The translations under genes were made by a program, and so were the position numbers. A model generated the notes under the pieces. It was not told the origin of the DNA. It made no database searches and saw only the letters and a list, made by a program, of their open reading frames with translations. From positions 372,001 through 436,000 of the forward strand of contig CP121337.1 in assembly GCA_043554545.1 (NCBI GenBank): DNA of 64,000 nucleotides, in the 5' to 3' direction. Numbering within the stretch: position 1 is the stretch's first letter; every line of letters starts with the position of its first letter. Positions 36,445 to 45,623 of this stretch are shown here, in pieces. This DNA is from UBA7330 sp043554545. GTDB taxonomy: Bacteria > Bacteroidota > Bacteroidia > Cytophagales > Cyclobacteriaceae.

Positions 36445-37788
36445 ATGAGTTCAAATAGAAGAGATTTCTTAAAGAAAACAACCGCCAGCTTAGCAACAGT
36501 TGCTGCAGGAAGCTCCGCCCTTGGTATGTCTGCCAAAAGTTATGGAAGAGTAATAGGTGCCAATGACCGTTTAGGTCTTGGCATTGTTGGTCTTGGCAGA
36601 AGGTTAGGAGCATATGTTCCTCCAATAGCTGATAAAAGCAACAATGTAGAGTTAATCTACTTATGTGATGTAATGAAGAGCCAGCGAGAAAAAGCAGCGG
36701 CTAGATTTGGAAAAGTTCTGGACTATAAGCCCAAATTGGAAAATGATATTCGTAAAGTAATTGCAGATTCCAAAGTAGATGCAATCTTTAATGCAACCCC
36801 AGATCATTGGCATACCCCTGGAACGATCATGGCGCTAGCTGCAGGCAAGCATGTGTACAACGAAAAGCCATGTAGTCATAATCTTCAGGAGAATGAATGG
36901 GTTGTAGCTGCTCAGAAAAAATACAATAAGCAGGTTCAAATGGGGGTACAGCAACGTTCCTCTGACTACACCATGGAAATCATTAAGGAAATCCATAATG
37001 GAGTAATTGGAACACCCTATAAAGCCATTGCTTTCTATTCAAATAAAAGGGGTGAAGTTCCTCAGCAAAAGAAAGTATCCGTAAGAGAGGGTCTGGATTG
37101 GGAGCTTTTTCAGGGACCAGCACCCCGACGTGATTATACCGAAGAAACGTGGGATTACAATTGGCACTGGTATGGATGGGACTACGGTACTGCAGAAGCT
37201 GGAAACAATGGAACCCACGAGTTTGACGTAGCACGTTGGGCCCTAGACGTTAATTTACCAATGAGAGTTGATGTAGAAGCTGGAAAGGAACATTTCAAAG
37301 ATGATGGATGGGAAATGTATGATACCATGTTAGCCACCTTGAAATTCAGTGGTAATAAGATGATTCAATGGGATGGAAAAAGCCGAGATGGTTACCAGAT
37401 GTATGGATATGATCGAGGGACCGTCATTTTTGGAGATAATGGATCTGTATTTGTAAACAGGGACTTATATATTTTGTATGACCGTTCTGGCAAAGAAGTT
37501 AAACGAGGAGAAGCGACATCAAGTGAATCAGGAACTGGACTTGGAGGCGGGGGTGGAATGTCTACCGCTCATGTAGTGAATTTCTTTGATGCTGTTCGGG
37601 GTACCGCAAAACTTAATGCACCAATCGCAGAAGGTGTTATTTCTCAGGCTCTAGTACATTATTCAAACATTGCCTATCGAATTGGCAAGGGTTTTGACGT
37701 TGATGAAAAGAATGGCAGAATGTTTGATCGTGAGGCCATGAAGTATTGGGGTCGTGAATACGAGCCGGGATGGGAGCCTAAGGTTTAA
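36445..37788 (+). CDS. Gfo/Idh/MocA family oxidoreductase, Tat-exported
   Basis: 447 residues. The twin-arginine signal SSNRRDFLKKTT with an alanine-rich h-region predicts periplasmic export with NAD(P) already bound. Rossmann loop GIVGLGRR is at 46-53. The catalytic-lysine motif EKP is at 140-142, and ATPDHWHTPGT precedes it. The C-terminal substrate domain includes WNYNWHWYGWDYG-like aromatic repeats and GGGGGMSTAHV. Exported members of this family oxidise or isomerise glycosides, for instance at C3, with tightly bound cofactor; substrate here is unknown. It lies between the FAD oxidoreductase pair and two sulfatases. Confidence 0.85.
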   Translation: MSSNRRDFLKKTTASLATVAAGSSALGMSAKSYGRVIGANDRLGLGIVGLGRRLGAYVPPIADKSNNVELIYLCDVMKSQREKAAARFGKVLDYKPKLENDIRKVIADSKVDAIFNATPDHWHTPGTIMALAAGKHVYNEKPCSHNLQENEWVVAAQKKYNKQVQMGVQQRSSDYTMEIIKEIHNGVIGTPYKAIAFYSNKRGEVPQQKKVSVREGLDWELFQGPAPRRDYTEETWDYNWHWYGWDYGTAEAGNNGTHEFDVARWALDVNLPMRVDVEAGKEHFKDDGWEMYDTMLATLKFSGNKMIQWDGKSRDGYQMYGYDRGTVIFGDNGSVFVNRDLYILYDRSGKEVKRGEATSSESGTGLGGGGGMSTAHVVNFFDAVRGTAKLNAPIAEGVISQALVHYSNIAYRIGKGFDVDEKNGRMFDREAMKYWGREYEPGWEPKV

Positions 37789-37827
37789 ATTTCAGATAGC
37801 ATAATCTCAAAGAAAGTAGTATTAGTT

Positions 37828-37857
37828 AAAAGTCGGGACAGATGTTCCGACTTTTTT
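37828..37857 (+). terminator. Rho-independent terminator
   Basis: AAAAGTCGG and CCGACTTTTTT form a stem of about nine pairs with a 10-nt loop, ending in a T run. It is 40 bp after the Gfo/Idh/MocA stop codon, so this gene's transcript ends here. Confidence 0.8.
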
Positions 37858-38117
37858 GATTTATTCTGTCTTGGATTTTGAATCTGATAATAGTTATTAT
37901 CAAACTTCCAAAAAAACAGCTTACCCCAGGGAATTGAGATTGGGTGGCCGGAGGTGTAAGATTATATTCTTTTCATTAAACATTATCTCTGCTACAGATT
38001 TACCGGTAAGTTATAGGAAAACAATTTCCTGATTTTTTAGCTAAAAAATGATAATTTTAGAAAGAATCATGAGTCCATGATTTGGGAATCTTTATTATTA
38101 ACTTGGTTGAAACCCGA

Positions 38118-39602
38118 ATGAAAAACACACCAGGCTTACTCTTAATAGTTCTTTATTCATTTGTCTTATTTAAGTGTGCAAAAGAAGAACAGGTAATCCC
38201 CCCCAACATCCTCTTTATCTATACCGATGACCAAGCCCCCTGGGGTATTGGGGTAAACGGAAATGAACAGATCCATACACCAAATATGGACCAACTAGCT
38301 GCTGAAGGTGCTTATTTTACGAATTCGTTTGTAACCACGCCTGTTTGCAGCCCTGCTCGCGTGAGCCTGATGACCAGTCAATATGCTACTGAACATGGGG
38401 TATTAGATTTTATTCCGCAAATTGGTCACAGACTTTACAATCCTGATCAGGAGATTGGACTTAACCCGGAAAGTACTACGTTTCCTGAGGTACTCCAAAG
38501 TGCCGGGTACACAACGGGTTTAGTTGGTAAATGGCATACAGGCATCTGGACGCCAGAAGGTCCCAAAACTTATCACCCTACAAATAATGGGTATGACTAT
38601 TTTATGGGGCTTATAGGAGGAGGGACTTCTCCGGAGGATCCTGTTTTGGAGAAGGATGGGGTTGCACAACCATTTAGCGGTTTGACTACCGATATCTTAA
38701 CAGATCACGCCATTGAGTTTATTAAGGATAAAAAGGAAGAACCATTTTTGCTAAGCCTCCACTATCGAGCCCCACATGCCAAATGGTTACCAGTTGCAGA
38801 CGAAGATTGGAAACACTACGAGGATTTAGATCCGACGATTCCTAACCCGGATTACCCTGACCTCGATATTGAGAAGGTTAAGCGGAAGATGAATGAATAT
38901 ATGGCAAGTATCAGTGGGGTAGATCGAAATATTGGTCGGGTACTTCAGCTACTTAAGGAATTAGGGATTGAAAATAACACCGTCGTCATTTTCAGTTCAG
39001 ACCATGGGTACAACATGGGGCATAATGGCATTGAGCATAAGGGAAATGGCTATTGGATTACCAAGACAAGGCCTCCGGCAGTTGGGAATCTGGCTGAAAA
39101 CTCAAGACCTAACATGTATGACAATTCATTGAAAGTTCCAGCGATCATTAGGTGGCCGGGAGTAGTAGCACCCGGAATGGTCATTCATCAGGTGATGACC
39201 AGTTTGGATTGGTATCCTACCGTTGTTGAGATGGCTGGAGCTGCGCTGCCGGAGGAGCACATCGTACGGGGAAGGAGTTTAATGCCCTTAATAAAGGGTG
39301 AAAAAACTGATTGGGATAATGAGGTGTATGCCGAATACAGCATGATCAACTATAGCCGTGCTTATATGCGAACATACAGGACCCCTAAATGGAAGTTGAC
39401 AATAGACTTCATGGATCAGGGAAGAAATGAATTATACCACCTGGAGGAAGACCCGCTGGAAGAAAAGAATTTATTTGATAGCAATCTGGATGACGCTAAC
39501 CTAATCATCACTAAGCTTACGGAAAGGATTCTTGAGAAAATGAAGCTTATCAATGATCCTTTACTGGAGCAAATTTCAGAATTAGATATCCAGCAGGATT
39601 GA
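38118..39602 (+). CDS. Type I sulfatase, lipoprotein
   Basis: 494 residues from ATG 38118 (an in-frame ATG at 38082 would put 12 extra residues before the signal peptide). Lipobox LFKC. Core motifs are ILFIYTDDQAPWGIG, CSPARVSLMTSQ with C77 as the formylglycine site, VGKWHTG, HYRAPHAKWLPV and FSSDHGYNMGHNGIEHKGNG. The long insert after GHNGI is not seen in the other five sulfatases here. It removes sulfate esters from a carbohydrate outside the cytoplasm. It is followed 54 bp later by another sulfatase. Confidence 0.88.
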   Translation: MKNTPGLLLIVLYSFVLFKCAKEEQVIPPNILFIYTDDQAPWGIGVNGNEQIHTPNMDQLAAEGAYFTNSFVTTPVCSPARVSLMTSQYATEHGVLDFIPQIGHRLYNPDQEIGLNPESTTFPEVLQSAGYTTGLVGKWHTGIWTPEGPKTYHPTNNGYDYFMGLIGGGTSPEDPVLEKDGVAQPFSGLTTDILTDHAIEFIKDKKEEPFLLSLHYRAPHAKWLPVADEDWKHYEDLDPTIPNPDYPDLDIEKVKRKMNEYMASISGVDRNIGRVLQLLKELGIENNTVVIFSSDHGYNMGHNGIEHKGNGYWITKTRPPAVGNLAENSRPNMYDNSLKVPAIIRWPGVVAPGMVIHQVMTSLDWYPTVVEMAGAALPEEHIVRGRSLMPLIKGEKTDWDNEVYAEYSMINYSRAYMRTYRTPKWKLTIDFMDQGRNELYHLEEDPLEEKNLFDSNLDDANLIITKLTERILEKMKLINDPLLEQISELDIQQD

Positions 39603-39656
39603 TACTGCATTTTTTTCGGACAATGCTCTGCTCACAGAAGATAATTATATTTACGC

Positions 39657-41045
39657 ATGGCTGATTTCAAGCATCTGATTAATTATTGTTTTCTCATTTT
39701 TTGTATTGCGATACTAGTTTCTTGTCAAAAGAATCAGGAGGCTAAAGAGCAAACCCAATCAAAAAAACCTAATGTTATTTTTTTAATGGTTGACGACATG
39801 GGCTATGCTGACGTTGGCGTATTTGGACAAAAAGTAATCGCCACGCCAAACATTGACCAATTGGCAAGAGCCGGAACGATTTTTACAGATTGCTATGCTG
39901 GTTCTACAGTGTGTGCTCCATCACGTAGCGCATTGATGACTGGGCAACATACTGGCCATACCACAGTAAGAGGAAACAAGTCCCAGATACCGTTAGACCT
40001 GCCTAATCCTGAAAGACTGCCACTAAATGAAGAGGATTTCACCCTGGCGGAAATGATGAAACAAGAGGGTTATATAACTGGAATGACTGGAAAGTGGGGG
40101 TTGGGGGAACCGAATACAACCGGTCATCCGAATGAGCAGGGTTTTGATGAGTGGTTAGGATTCCTCAATCAAAAAAGAGCACATGATCATTTCACTGATT
40201 ACCTCTGGCGAAACAAGGATACCTTGTTTTTAGAAGGAAATGACCCTGTTTTTGATGAATCCAATGTCACTTTTAGTCATGACCTGTTTACAGATTTTAC
40301 TTTAGACTTTATTGAAAATAACAAGGACACCAGCTTCTTCTTGTACCTGCCTTATTGCGTGCCACACGGTCATTTACACATTCCTGAAAAGGACCTAATC
40401 GACTTTAAAGACAAAGATTGGACAGAGGAAGAGAAGATTTATGCTGCGATGATAGCCCGAATAGATAAAGACGTAGGTAATCTAATGGATAAGCTTACTG
40501 AGCTCGAGTTGGCAGAAAATACGCTGGTGTTTTTCTGCTCTGACAATGGTGCGGCTAGCAGGTGGGAGGGAAGGTTTGATAGTTCAGGAAAGCTGAGAGG
40601 TCATAAAAGAGATATGTATGAAGGAGGCATCAGGACACCGATGATTGTTTGGATGCCAGGAACGGTGCCTGCTGGTAGGGTGAGTGATTATCCCTGGTAT
40701 TTTCCGGATGTAATGCCAACCCTGGCTGATTTAGTAAATGCTCCGATGCCTGATAATATTGACGGAATAAGCGTTCTCCCTGAAGTTTTAGGAAGTAGCA
40801 TGCCAGTATCCAATCGATTTATGTATTGGGAGTTTTATGAAAAAAGCTTTAAACAGGCAGTCAGGTGGAAAAACTGGAAAGCAGTGCGTGAGGGCCTGGA
40901 CGGTCATCTTGAATTGTATGATTTAAGTATAGATGAGGCTGAAGAAAATGACGTCAGTACGAAAAATCCGGAGATAGTAAGTGAGATGCTTGATTACCTA
41001 AAGACAGCCAGAACAGAATCTCCTTATTGGAGCTCAACTAATTAA
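39657..41045 (+). CDS. Type I sulfatase (arylsulfatase A-like), lipoprotein
   Basis: 462 residues. Signal peptide with lipobox LVSC (Cys22 or nearby). Motifs are IFLMVDDMGYADVGVFG, CAPSRSALMTGQHTGHTTVRGN with C86 as modified cysteine, TGKWGLGEP (in place of the common GKWHLG), YCVPHGHLH, FCSDNGAAS and YEGGIRTPMIVWMPG. The TVRGN extension after CAPSR marks a common Bacteroidota arylsulfatase subgroup. It is co-directional with the sulfatase upstream and the sialidase-fold gene 40 bp downstream. Confidence 0.88.
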   Translation: MADFKHLINYCFLIFCIAILVSCQKNQEAKEQTQSKKPNVIFLMVDDMGYADVGVFGQKVIATPNIDQLARAGTIFTDCYAGSTVCAPSRSALMTGQHTGHTTVRGNKSQIPLDLPNPERLPLNEEDFTLAEMMKQEGYITGMTGKWGLGEPNTTGHPNEQGFDEWLGFLNQKRAHDHFTDYLWRNKDTLFLEGNDPVFDESNVTFSHDLFTDFTLDFIENNKDTSFFLYLPYCVPHGHLHIPEKDLIDFKDKDWTEEEKIYAAMIARIDKDVGNLMDKLTELELAENTLVFFCSDNGAASRWEGRFDSSGKLRGHKRDMYEGGIRTPMIVWMPGTVPAGRVSDYPWYFPDVMPTLADLVNAPMPDNIDGISVLPEVLGSSMPVSNRFMYWEFYEKSFKQAVRWKNWKAVREGLDGHLELYDLSIDEAEENDVSTKNPEIVSEMLDYLKTARTESPYWSSTN

Positions 41046-41085
41046 TAGATATTTAAATAAATTATACCCAACCAATATTTTTACA

Positions 41086-42234
41086 ATGAAAAAGACATTT
41101 AATTTAATCCTGGTCATTACAATTCTTAGTTTTTCGTGTGCCACGAAGAGTGACCAACAGGCCGGGAATGAGCCCAATGATATTACGGGAAATTATTATC
41201 TACCTCCATTGGCGACAGCTGGTGAAGGAGCCTATGTTAAAGGTGAATTGATCTATCCTTTAGATAATAAGCCAACTCCGGAATGTCATGCATCTACGCT
41301 CATTGAAACGCCATCTGGCATTGTAGCTGCATTTTTTGCAGGCACTTATGAAAGACATCCGGATGTAGGAATTCGAGTTTCACATTTAGTGAATAACGAA
41401 TGGACCCGCCCCGTAGAGGTCGTTAATGGCGTGCAAAATGACACATTAAGATATCCCTGTTGGAATCCAGTACTGTTCCAACCTGAGGGTGGACCGCTAA
41501 TGCTTTTTTATAAATTAGGTCCAAGTCCAAGGGAATGGTGGGGAATGCTGATCACATCTGAAGACGATGGAAAAACATGGTCAGAACCAGTAAAATTAGG
41601 CGAAGATGAAAAAATTGGTCACTTGATGGGACCTGTGAAGAACAAAGCAGTTCAACTTCCGAGCGGCAGAATTATTTCACCAACCAGTACTGAGATTGAA
41701 TCTGCGGATGGAGACGATAAATGGATGGTTCATTTTGAAATCAGTGATGACAATGGAAAGAGCTGGAGAGTGGTTGGGCCAATCAATGATGGAGTAGAAT
41801 TTGATGCTATTCAGCCGAGTGTTTTGACATACCCGGATGGAAGACTCCAAATTCTTTGCCGCACACGACAAGATGTAATTTCTCAAAGCTGGTCGGAAGA
41901 TCAGGGTGAGACCTGGTCAGCCATGACTGCAACTTCACTTCCCAATCCGAATGCCGGAACAGATGCAGTGACCCTGAAAGATGGGCGTCAATTACTGATT
42001 TATAATCATAGCACCAAGAAAGGAGAGGAGCCAAAAGGAAGAAATATCATAAACCTTGCGATTTCAAATGACGGAATTGAATGGACAACAGTGATGACAC
42101 TAGAAAATGAGCCCGCAGAAAATGGGTATTCATATCCAGCTATCATTCAGACTGAAGATGGAATGGTTCATGCGACGTATACATACCTGAGACAGACTGT
42201 AAAGTATGTGGTGATTGATCCTGAGAAGTTGTAG
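41086..42234 (+). CDS. Sialidase-fold (BNR) lipoprotein, probable exo-glycosidase
   Basis: 382 residues. Lipobox FSC (Cys18). A BNR/Asp-box propeller is indicated by SEDDGKTWSEP, ISDDNGKSWRVVG and SEDQGETWSAM. An N-terminal HASTLIETPSGIVAAFFAGTYE segment is typical of BNR-2 proteins annotated as exo-alpha-sialidases. The classical sialidase arginine triad is not clear to me, and no other sialic-acid gene is nearby. A propeller glycosidase on rhamnosyl-glucuronate (as in GH145) is another possibility worth testing. It is last in the sulfatase pair operon. Confidence 0.7.
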   Translation: MKKTFNLILVITILSFSCATKSDQQAGNEPNDITGNYYLPPLATAGEGAYVKGELIYPLDNKPTPECHASTLIETPSGIVAAFFAGTYERHPDVGIRVSHLVNNEWTRPVEVVNGVQNDTLRYPCWNPVLFQPEGGPLMLFYKLGPSPREWWGMLITSEDDGKTWSEPVKLGEDEKIGHLMGPVKNKAVQLPSGRIISPTSTEIESADGDDKWMVHFEISDDNGKSWRVVGPINDGVEFDAIQPSVLTYPDGRLQILCRTRQDVISQSWSEDQGETWSAMTATSLPNPNAGTDAVTLKDGRQLLIYNHSTKKGEEPKGRNIINLAISNDGIEWTTVMTLENEPAENGYSYPAIIQTEDGMVHATYTYLRQTVKYVVIDPEKL

Positions 42235-42321
42235 GAAAACGTCAAAAAAAAGCGGCATCACGAGCAAAGTGAAGTGATCTCATTCATAGCACTTGACTGA
42301 TGTGACTATAAGATCGCTTCC

Positions 42322-42416
42322 CTTCCCAGCAGCGTCTCCTGAAAGGGACTCTACGGCTATTGAATTTTAAACGCAGAGTCCTCTACGAGAGCCGCTGCTT
42401 TGAATGAAATATAGCT
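42322..42416. repeat. Palindromic 95-nt repeat, copy 1
   Basis: Matches copy 2 (42505-42599) at 86 of 95 positions, same orientation, 183 bp apart. The core 42328-42399 folds on itself: it starts agcagcg and ends cgctgct. A second inner pairing joins ggactct with the agagtcc at the other side, leaving a loop around ctattgaattttaa. No ORF of note. It may be a small mobile repeat or a structured RNA. Confidence 0.75.
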
Positions 42417-42504
42417 CGTTCAAAAGCATGCTGCAATGGTTATCATACGCCCTCACCATGATCGAATCTCCTTCGGGTATTACAGATAGGGTTAGATTAT
42501 CTCT

Positions 42505-42599
42505 CTTCCGAGCAGCGTCTCCTGATAGGGACTCTGCGGCTATTGAGATTTAAACGCAGATTCCTCTGCGAGAGCCGCTGCTTTGAATTAAATGTAGCT
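42505..42599. repeat. Palindromic 95-nt repeat, copy 2
   Basis: Second copy of the element at 42322-42416, with nine substitutions. One change (A to G at 42536) turns an A-C mismatch of copy 1 into a G-C pair in the inner stem, while another (G to T in the agattcc arm) breaks a pair. Structure is therefore kept overall but not strictly covarying. Confidence 0.75.
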
Positions 42600-42699
42600 G
42601 GATCTTACACCCCCGACCTGGTCCTGGTTTGTAACGAGGACTTCTGAGGTTTGCGTGTCCAACACAATAGGGAATACAATCACACGACTCATCTAACCC

Positions 42700-42723
42700 A
42701 TGGTTTGTGAAGACACAAACCAT
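42700..42723. repeat. Perfect 10-bp hairpin
   Basis: ATGGTTTGTG (42700-42709) and CACAAACCAT (42714-42723) are exact reverse complements around a 4-nt loop, aaga. It lies between the palindromic repeats and the bidirectional terminator. No T run follows, so it is more likely a processing or protein-binding site than a terminator. Confidence 0.6.
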
Positions 42724-42745
42724 CAAAAATCCCCATAATTCAAAC

Positions 42746-42784
42746 AAAAAAAGCTCAGAGTCTTCATGACACTGAGCTTTTTAA
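42746..42784. terminator. Bidirectional rho-independent terminator
   Basis: AAAAAAGCTCAG and CTGAGCTTTTT pair with a 12-nt loop. A runs lie on the left and T runs on the right, so it works from either side. It serves the minus-strand operon ending at 42801 and could also stop + transcripts coming from the repeats. Confidence 0.8.
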
Positions 42785-42800
42785 AAAGGTATATGAAGAC

Positions 42801-44177
42801 CTAAACCGTTTGGGGGACCACATACGGTGCCCTGTATTCCCTGGTGAGGTGCTTATCTGCTTCTTTGTTATCCACAAATTGCTCTTTCACTCCATTAAAT
42901 TTCAACGAGGTGCCCATTTTTAGGGCAATGTTTGCGATGTGCGGTAAAACAGTAGACATATGCCCTACCTCAATATCACAATTCAGGTCCTTGCGGTCTC
43001 CTGATCTCACGGCATCGATGAAGTTGGCATAATGGCCCTTACTGTCAGGAGCTGTTAGGAAAGAACTGTCACCACCGACGGCGGCGCCTTCTCCCATACC
43101 TGATCCGGCAAATGGTTCGTTATCACGGCCCTTGTAAGCCTTCCAGGTACTTCCGTTGATTTCCAGCCAGCCATCAGTTCCGTAGAAAAGGTTACCGATT
43201 TTTACCCCAAGTGGGGCTTCCGCATTGGTATATCTACCCCTTGTTTCAAACTCCAGGATCTTGCCATCATCGTATTCGAAAGTAGAAACCTGAGTGTTTG
43301 GTGTCTCCTGCGAACATTCTTCTGGAGTAATACCATAAATACCTCCCATCGATTGTACCTTGATCGGATGGATATTCTTATTCAATCCCCATCGGGCAAT
43401 GTCAAACTGGTGAGGACCCTGGTTTCCAGTATCTCCGTTTCCAGTATTCCAATGCCAGTGCCAGTTATAATGACCTCGTTTTTCGTTGTAAGGTTCATAA
43501 GCCGCTGGCCCGAGCCACAGATCATAATTCAGGGTTGATGGTGGCTTTGAATTGGGAACTCTTCCAAACGAATCTCTTGGTTTATAGCACAATCCTTTGG
43601 CCATGTAGACATCACCAATTCCACCATCATGCAGAAACTTAATAGCCTGCATCACATTGCTGATGGAACGGTTTTGAAAACCTACCTGAACAACCTTGTC
43701 ATATTTTCTGGCAGCCTCAATCATTTTACGACCTTCCCAGACATTGTGTGAGCTTGGTTTTTCTACATAAACATTTTTTCCAGCCTGAACTCCCCAGATA
43801 GCAGCCAGCGCATGCCAGTGATTGGGTGCAGCAATGATTACTGCATCAACGTCTTTGTCCTCATAGACTTTACGGAGATCTCCTTCAGTCCCCGGCTTTT
43901 TACCTTTTTGGTTCCCTGCAATAAGAGCCGCCCGATCTTCAAAGAATTGAGAATCTACATCGCAGATTGTTTTGATCTCTACGCCATCATTGTAAAGACC
44001 GGAAAATGCAGTCATCAGATCCTTTCCTCGTCCTCTAATACCAATGGAAGCAAGAACTACCTTATCGTTTGCTCCGATGATGTTACGATAAGATTTTGCG
44101 CTCAACGCCGAAGTGCTCAGGGCAATACCTGAAGCACCTAGCGTGGTTTTTTTAATAAAATTTCTTCTGTTGTTCAT
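42801..44177 (-). CDS. Gfo/Idh/MocA family oxidoreductase, Tat-exported
   Basis: 458 residues from the ATG that gives MNNRRNFIKKTT; five codons further upstream (44192) is possible but overlaps the preceding stop and puts extra residues before the Tat motif. The twin-arginine signal predicts periplasmic location. Rossmann start VLASIGIRGRG, then AAPNHWHALAA and the catalytic EKP at 139-141. The WHWNTGNGDTGNQGPHQFDIARWG segment is shared with the 36445 protein's substrate domain. It follows the DUF6807 gene on the minus strand, and the two are close enough to form an operon ending at the terminator 42746-42784. Confidence 0.85.
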   Translation of the reverse strand: MNNRRNFIKKTTLGASGIALSTSALSAKSYRNIIGANDKVVLASIGIRGRGKDLMTAFSGLYNDGVEIKTICDVDSQFFEDRAALIAGNQKGKKPGTEGDLRKVYEDKDVDAVIIAAPNHWHALAAIWGVQAGKNVYVEKPSSHNVWEGRKMIEAARKYDKVVQVGFQNRSISNVMQAIKFLHDGGIGDVYMAKGLCYKPRDSFGRVPNSKPPSTLNYDLWLGPAAYEPYNEKRGHYNWHWHWNTGNGDTGNQGPHQFDIARWGLNKNIHPIKVQSMGGIYGITPEECSQETPNTQVSTFEYDDGKILEFETRGRYTNAEAPLGVKIGNLFYGTDGWLEINGSTWKAYKGRDNEPFAGSGMGEGAAVGGDSSFLTAPDSKGHYANFIDAVRSGDRKDLNCDIEVGHMSTVLPHIANIALKMGTSLKFNGVKEQFVDNKEADKHLTREYRAPYVVPQTV

Positions 44178-44188
44178 TTGAGTTATTA

Positions 44189-45253
44189 TCACATGCCCAT
44201 TTTATTGGGATTGAATTTCTCGATTGTTTCAGGTGACGCATCTTCAGAAAAGATCGCAATGCGATGGTAGAAAGTAGTAGACCCACCAGCATCTAGTGCA
44301 AAGTTAAGCTCCTCTTTACCATCACTAAATATTTTTTGACCAAGCGGGTTTGCAGCAAATAGGCCATATCCTCTGGCATGCCAGTAGGTTGGATAGCCTA
44401 CATTATCCTTGGTGTCATAGATGACCAATGCCACATCTTCGCCATTGATTTTTCCGGACAACTTCATCCATTCAGCCCTTTTGCCCCAGACGTCACCTCC
44501 GGTGATTCCTTCGCTACTCAGGTAGTCTCCTGTCACAGAAGCATTGTCAGGACTTTCAACCTTGGTTAGGTTACCTTTTGCGTCGGAAAGGACAATAGAC
44601 CCTTCTTGTGGTAATTCTAGTTCCCTTGCCATTCTTATTGCAATCATACCTTCCTTGTTATCATTGAATGATACACCCTCACTCTGAGCAGTCAGGGTAG
44701 TCTTGCGATCTATAATCCTTACTCCATCTTCCACCTTGAATGTAAATGTGGTCTCATCATTAAGCAATTTCTTACCGTCCATGGTCAGCCAGTCAGATTG
44801 CGTCTTGAGTGTTCCTTCGTCACCACCTTCGGCTGAAAGTACTTCAACATGTTTAACAATTCCATATTCTGATAGCTTATCAGCATCGATGGAGTCGGAG
44901 TTGTTCCAGAAGTCCAAACCATTCACATCACCATAGTTTAGCCACAGACCCACATGGTGAGGATGGTCTACTCGTTCTCCTTCTTTCTGTTTGAATGGAA
45001 ATTGCCTTGTTAATTCGTTTCCTCCCTGGCTGATGAGTGGCCAAAGCGAAGGCTTCTTAATATTTGCAGGCCATATATACGAAGTGAAAAGCTCACCGTC
45101 AATCAGCACATCTACCTTTTCTTCAGAAGTCTTTTTAACAAGTTCGAATTTTGAACTTTCTTCTTCTTCTTGTTCTTGTTGACCTTGCTGACCTGAGGTA
45201 CAGGCAAATAAAAAGGCAAGTGCCATTACAAGCATTGTGTTAAAGTACATCAT
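44189..45253 (-). CDS. DUF6807 (PmoA-type) family lipoprotein
   Basis: 354 residues. Lipobox LFAC (Cys18), then a Gln/Glu-rich linker (residues 21-33), as often follows lipoprotein anchors. The domain has the family's HPHHVGLWLNYGDVNGLDFW motif near residue 100 and a C-terminal YPTYWHARGYGLFAANPLG segment. Despite the PmoA name used in databases it has no relation to methane oxidation that I can see. The family often sits next to Gfo/Idh/MocA genes, as here, and is thought to act on carbohydrates, with function unproven. It is first gene of a two-gene minus-strand operon. Confidence 0.82.
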   Translation of the reverse strand: MMYFNTMLVMALAFLFACTSGQQGQQEQEEEESSKFELVKKTSEEKVDVLIDGELFTSYIWPANIKKPSLWPLISQGGNELTRQFPFKQKEGERVDHPHHVGLWLNYGDVNGLDFWNNSDSIDADKLSEYGIVKHVEVLSAEGGDEGTLKTQSDWLTMDGKKLLNDETTFTFKVEDGVRIIDRKTTLTAQSEGVSFNDNKEGMIAIRMARELELPQEGSIVLSDAKGNLTKVESPDNASVTGDYLSSEGITGGDVWGKRAEWMKLSGKINGEDVALVIYDTKDNVGYPTYWHARGYGLFAANPLGQKIFSDGKEELNFALDAGGSTTFYHRIAIFSEDASPETIEKFNPNKMGM

Positions 45254-45623
45254 AGCTATTTTAGTATTTAAGTATCGTTTTATTGTGATAACCTTAAAAT
45301 TATTACTTATTCATCAATTAAGCGAATTCTGCTACCTCTGTAAGCATGTTCACATGCTAGTCATTGACTGTATTTAATCAGGCATGTTAACTGTAGCAAT
45401 TCATATATTGTCAGACAATTAGTCAGGATTAATATTTATGTTCAATAAAAGACCTAAATTTCTAATCTGTGAATAATGACCTAGCGATAGTCAGCTGCCA
45501 TTTGTATGTATAGCCATGATGATAATGTGATAAACATTCATGTGCTGGAAATTTGATAGGTAATTCATTACAATGATGACTCAATACAAAAAACATGAGG
45601 GGTGCAAAATTTAAAGATTAGCC
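45254..45623. promoter_or_regulatory. Divergent intergenic region with two palindromes
   Basis: 370 bp between the DUF6807 (-) and FG-GAP (+) genes, with no ORF of interest. Two exact palindromes stand out: AGCATGT-tc-ACATGCT at 45342-45357 and ATTGTC-a-GACAAT at 45407-45419. They are about 50 bp apart and could be operators for a shared regulator. No regulator gene is adjacent. Confidence 0.4.

Noticed and set aside
41086..42234. True sialidase
   Set aside because: BNR Asp-boxes only show the propeller fold; no sialic-acid genes nearby, so I left the activity open.
42322..42599. CRISPR array
   Set aside because: Only two copies, 95 nt long and 183 bp apart, with no cas genes; does not fit a CRISPR.
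42550..42747. 65-residue minus-strand ORF
   Set aside because: Covers repeat copy 2 and hairpins; no start site or homology to support it.
44189..45253. Methane monooxygenase subunit PmoA
   Set aside because: The family name is a database label; this is a soluble lipoprotein with a DUF6807 domain, without the membrane helices of PmoA.
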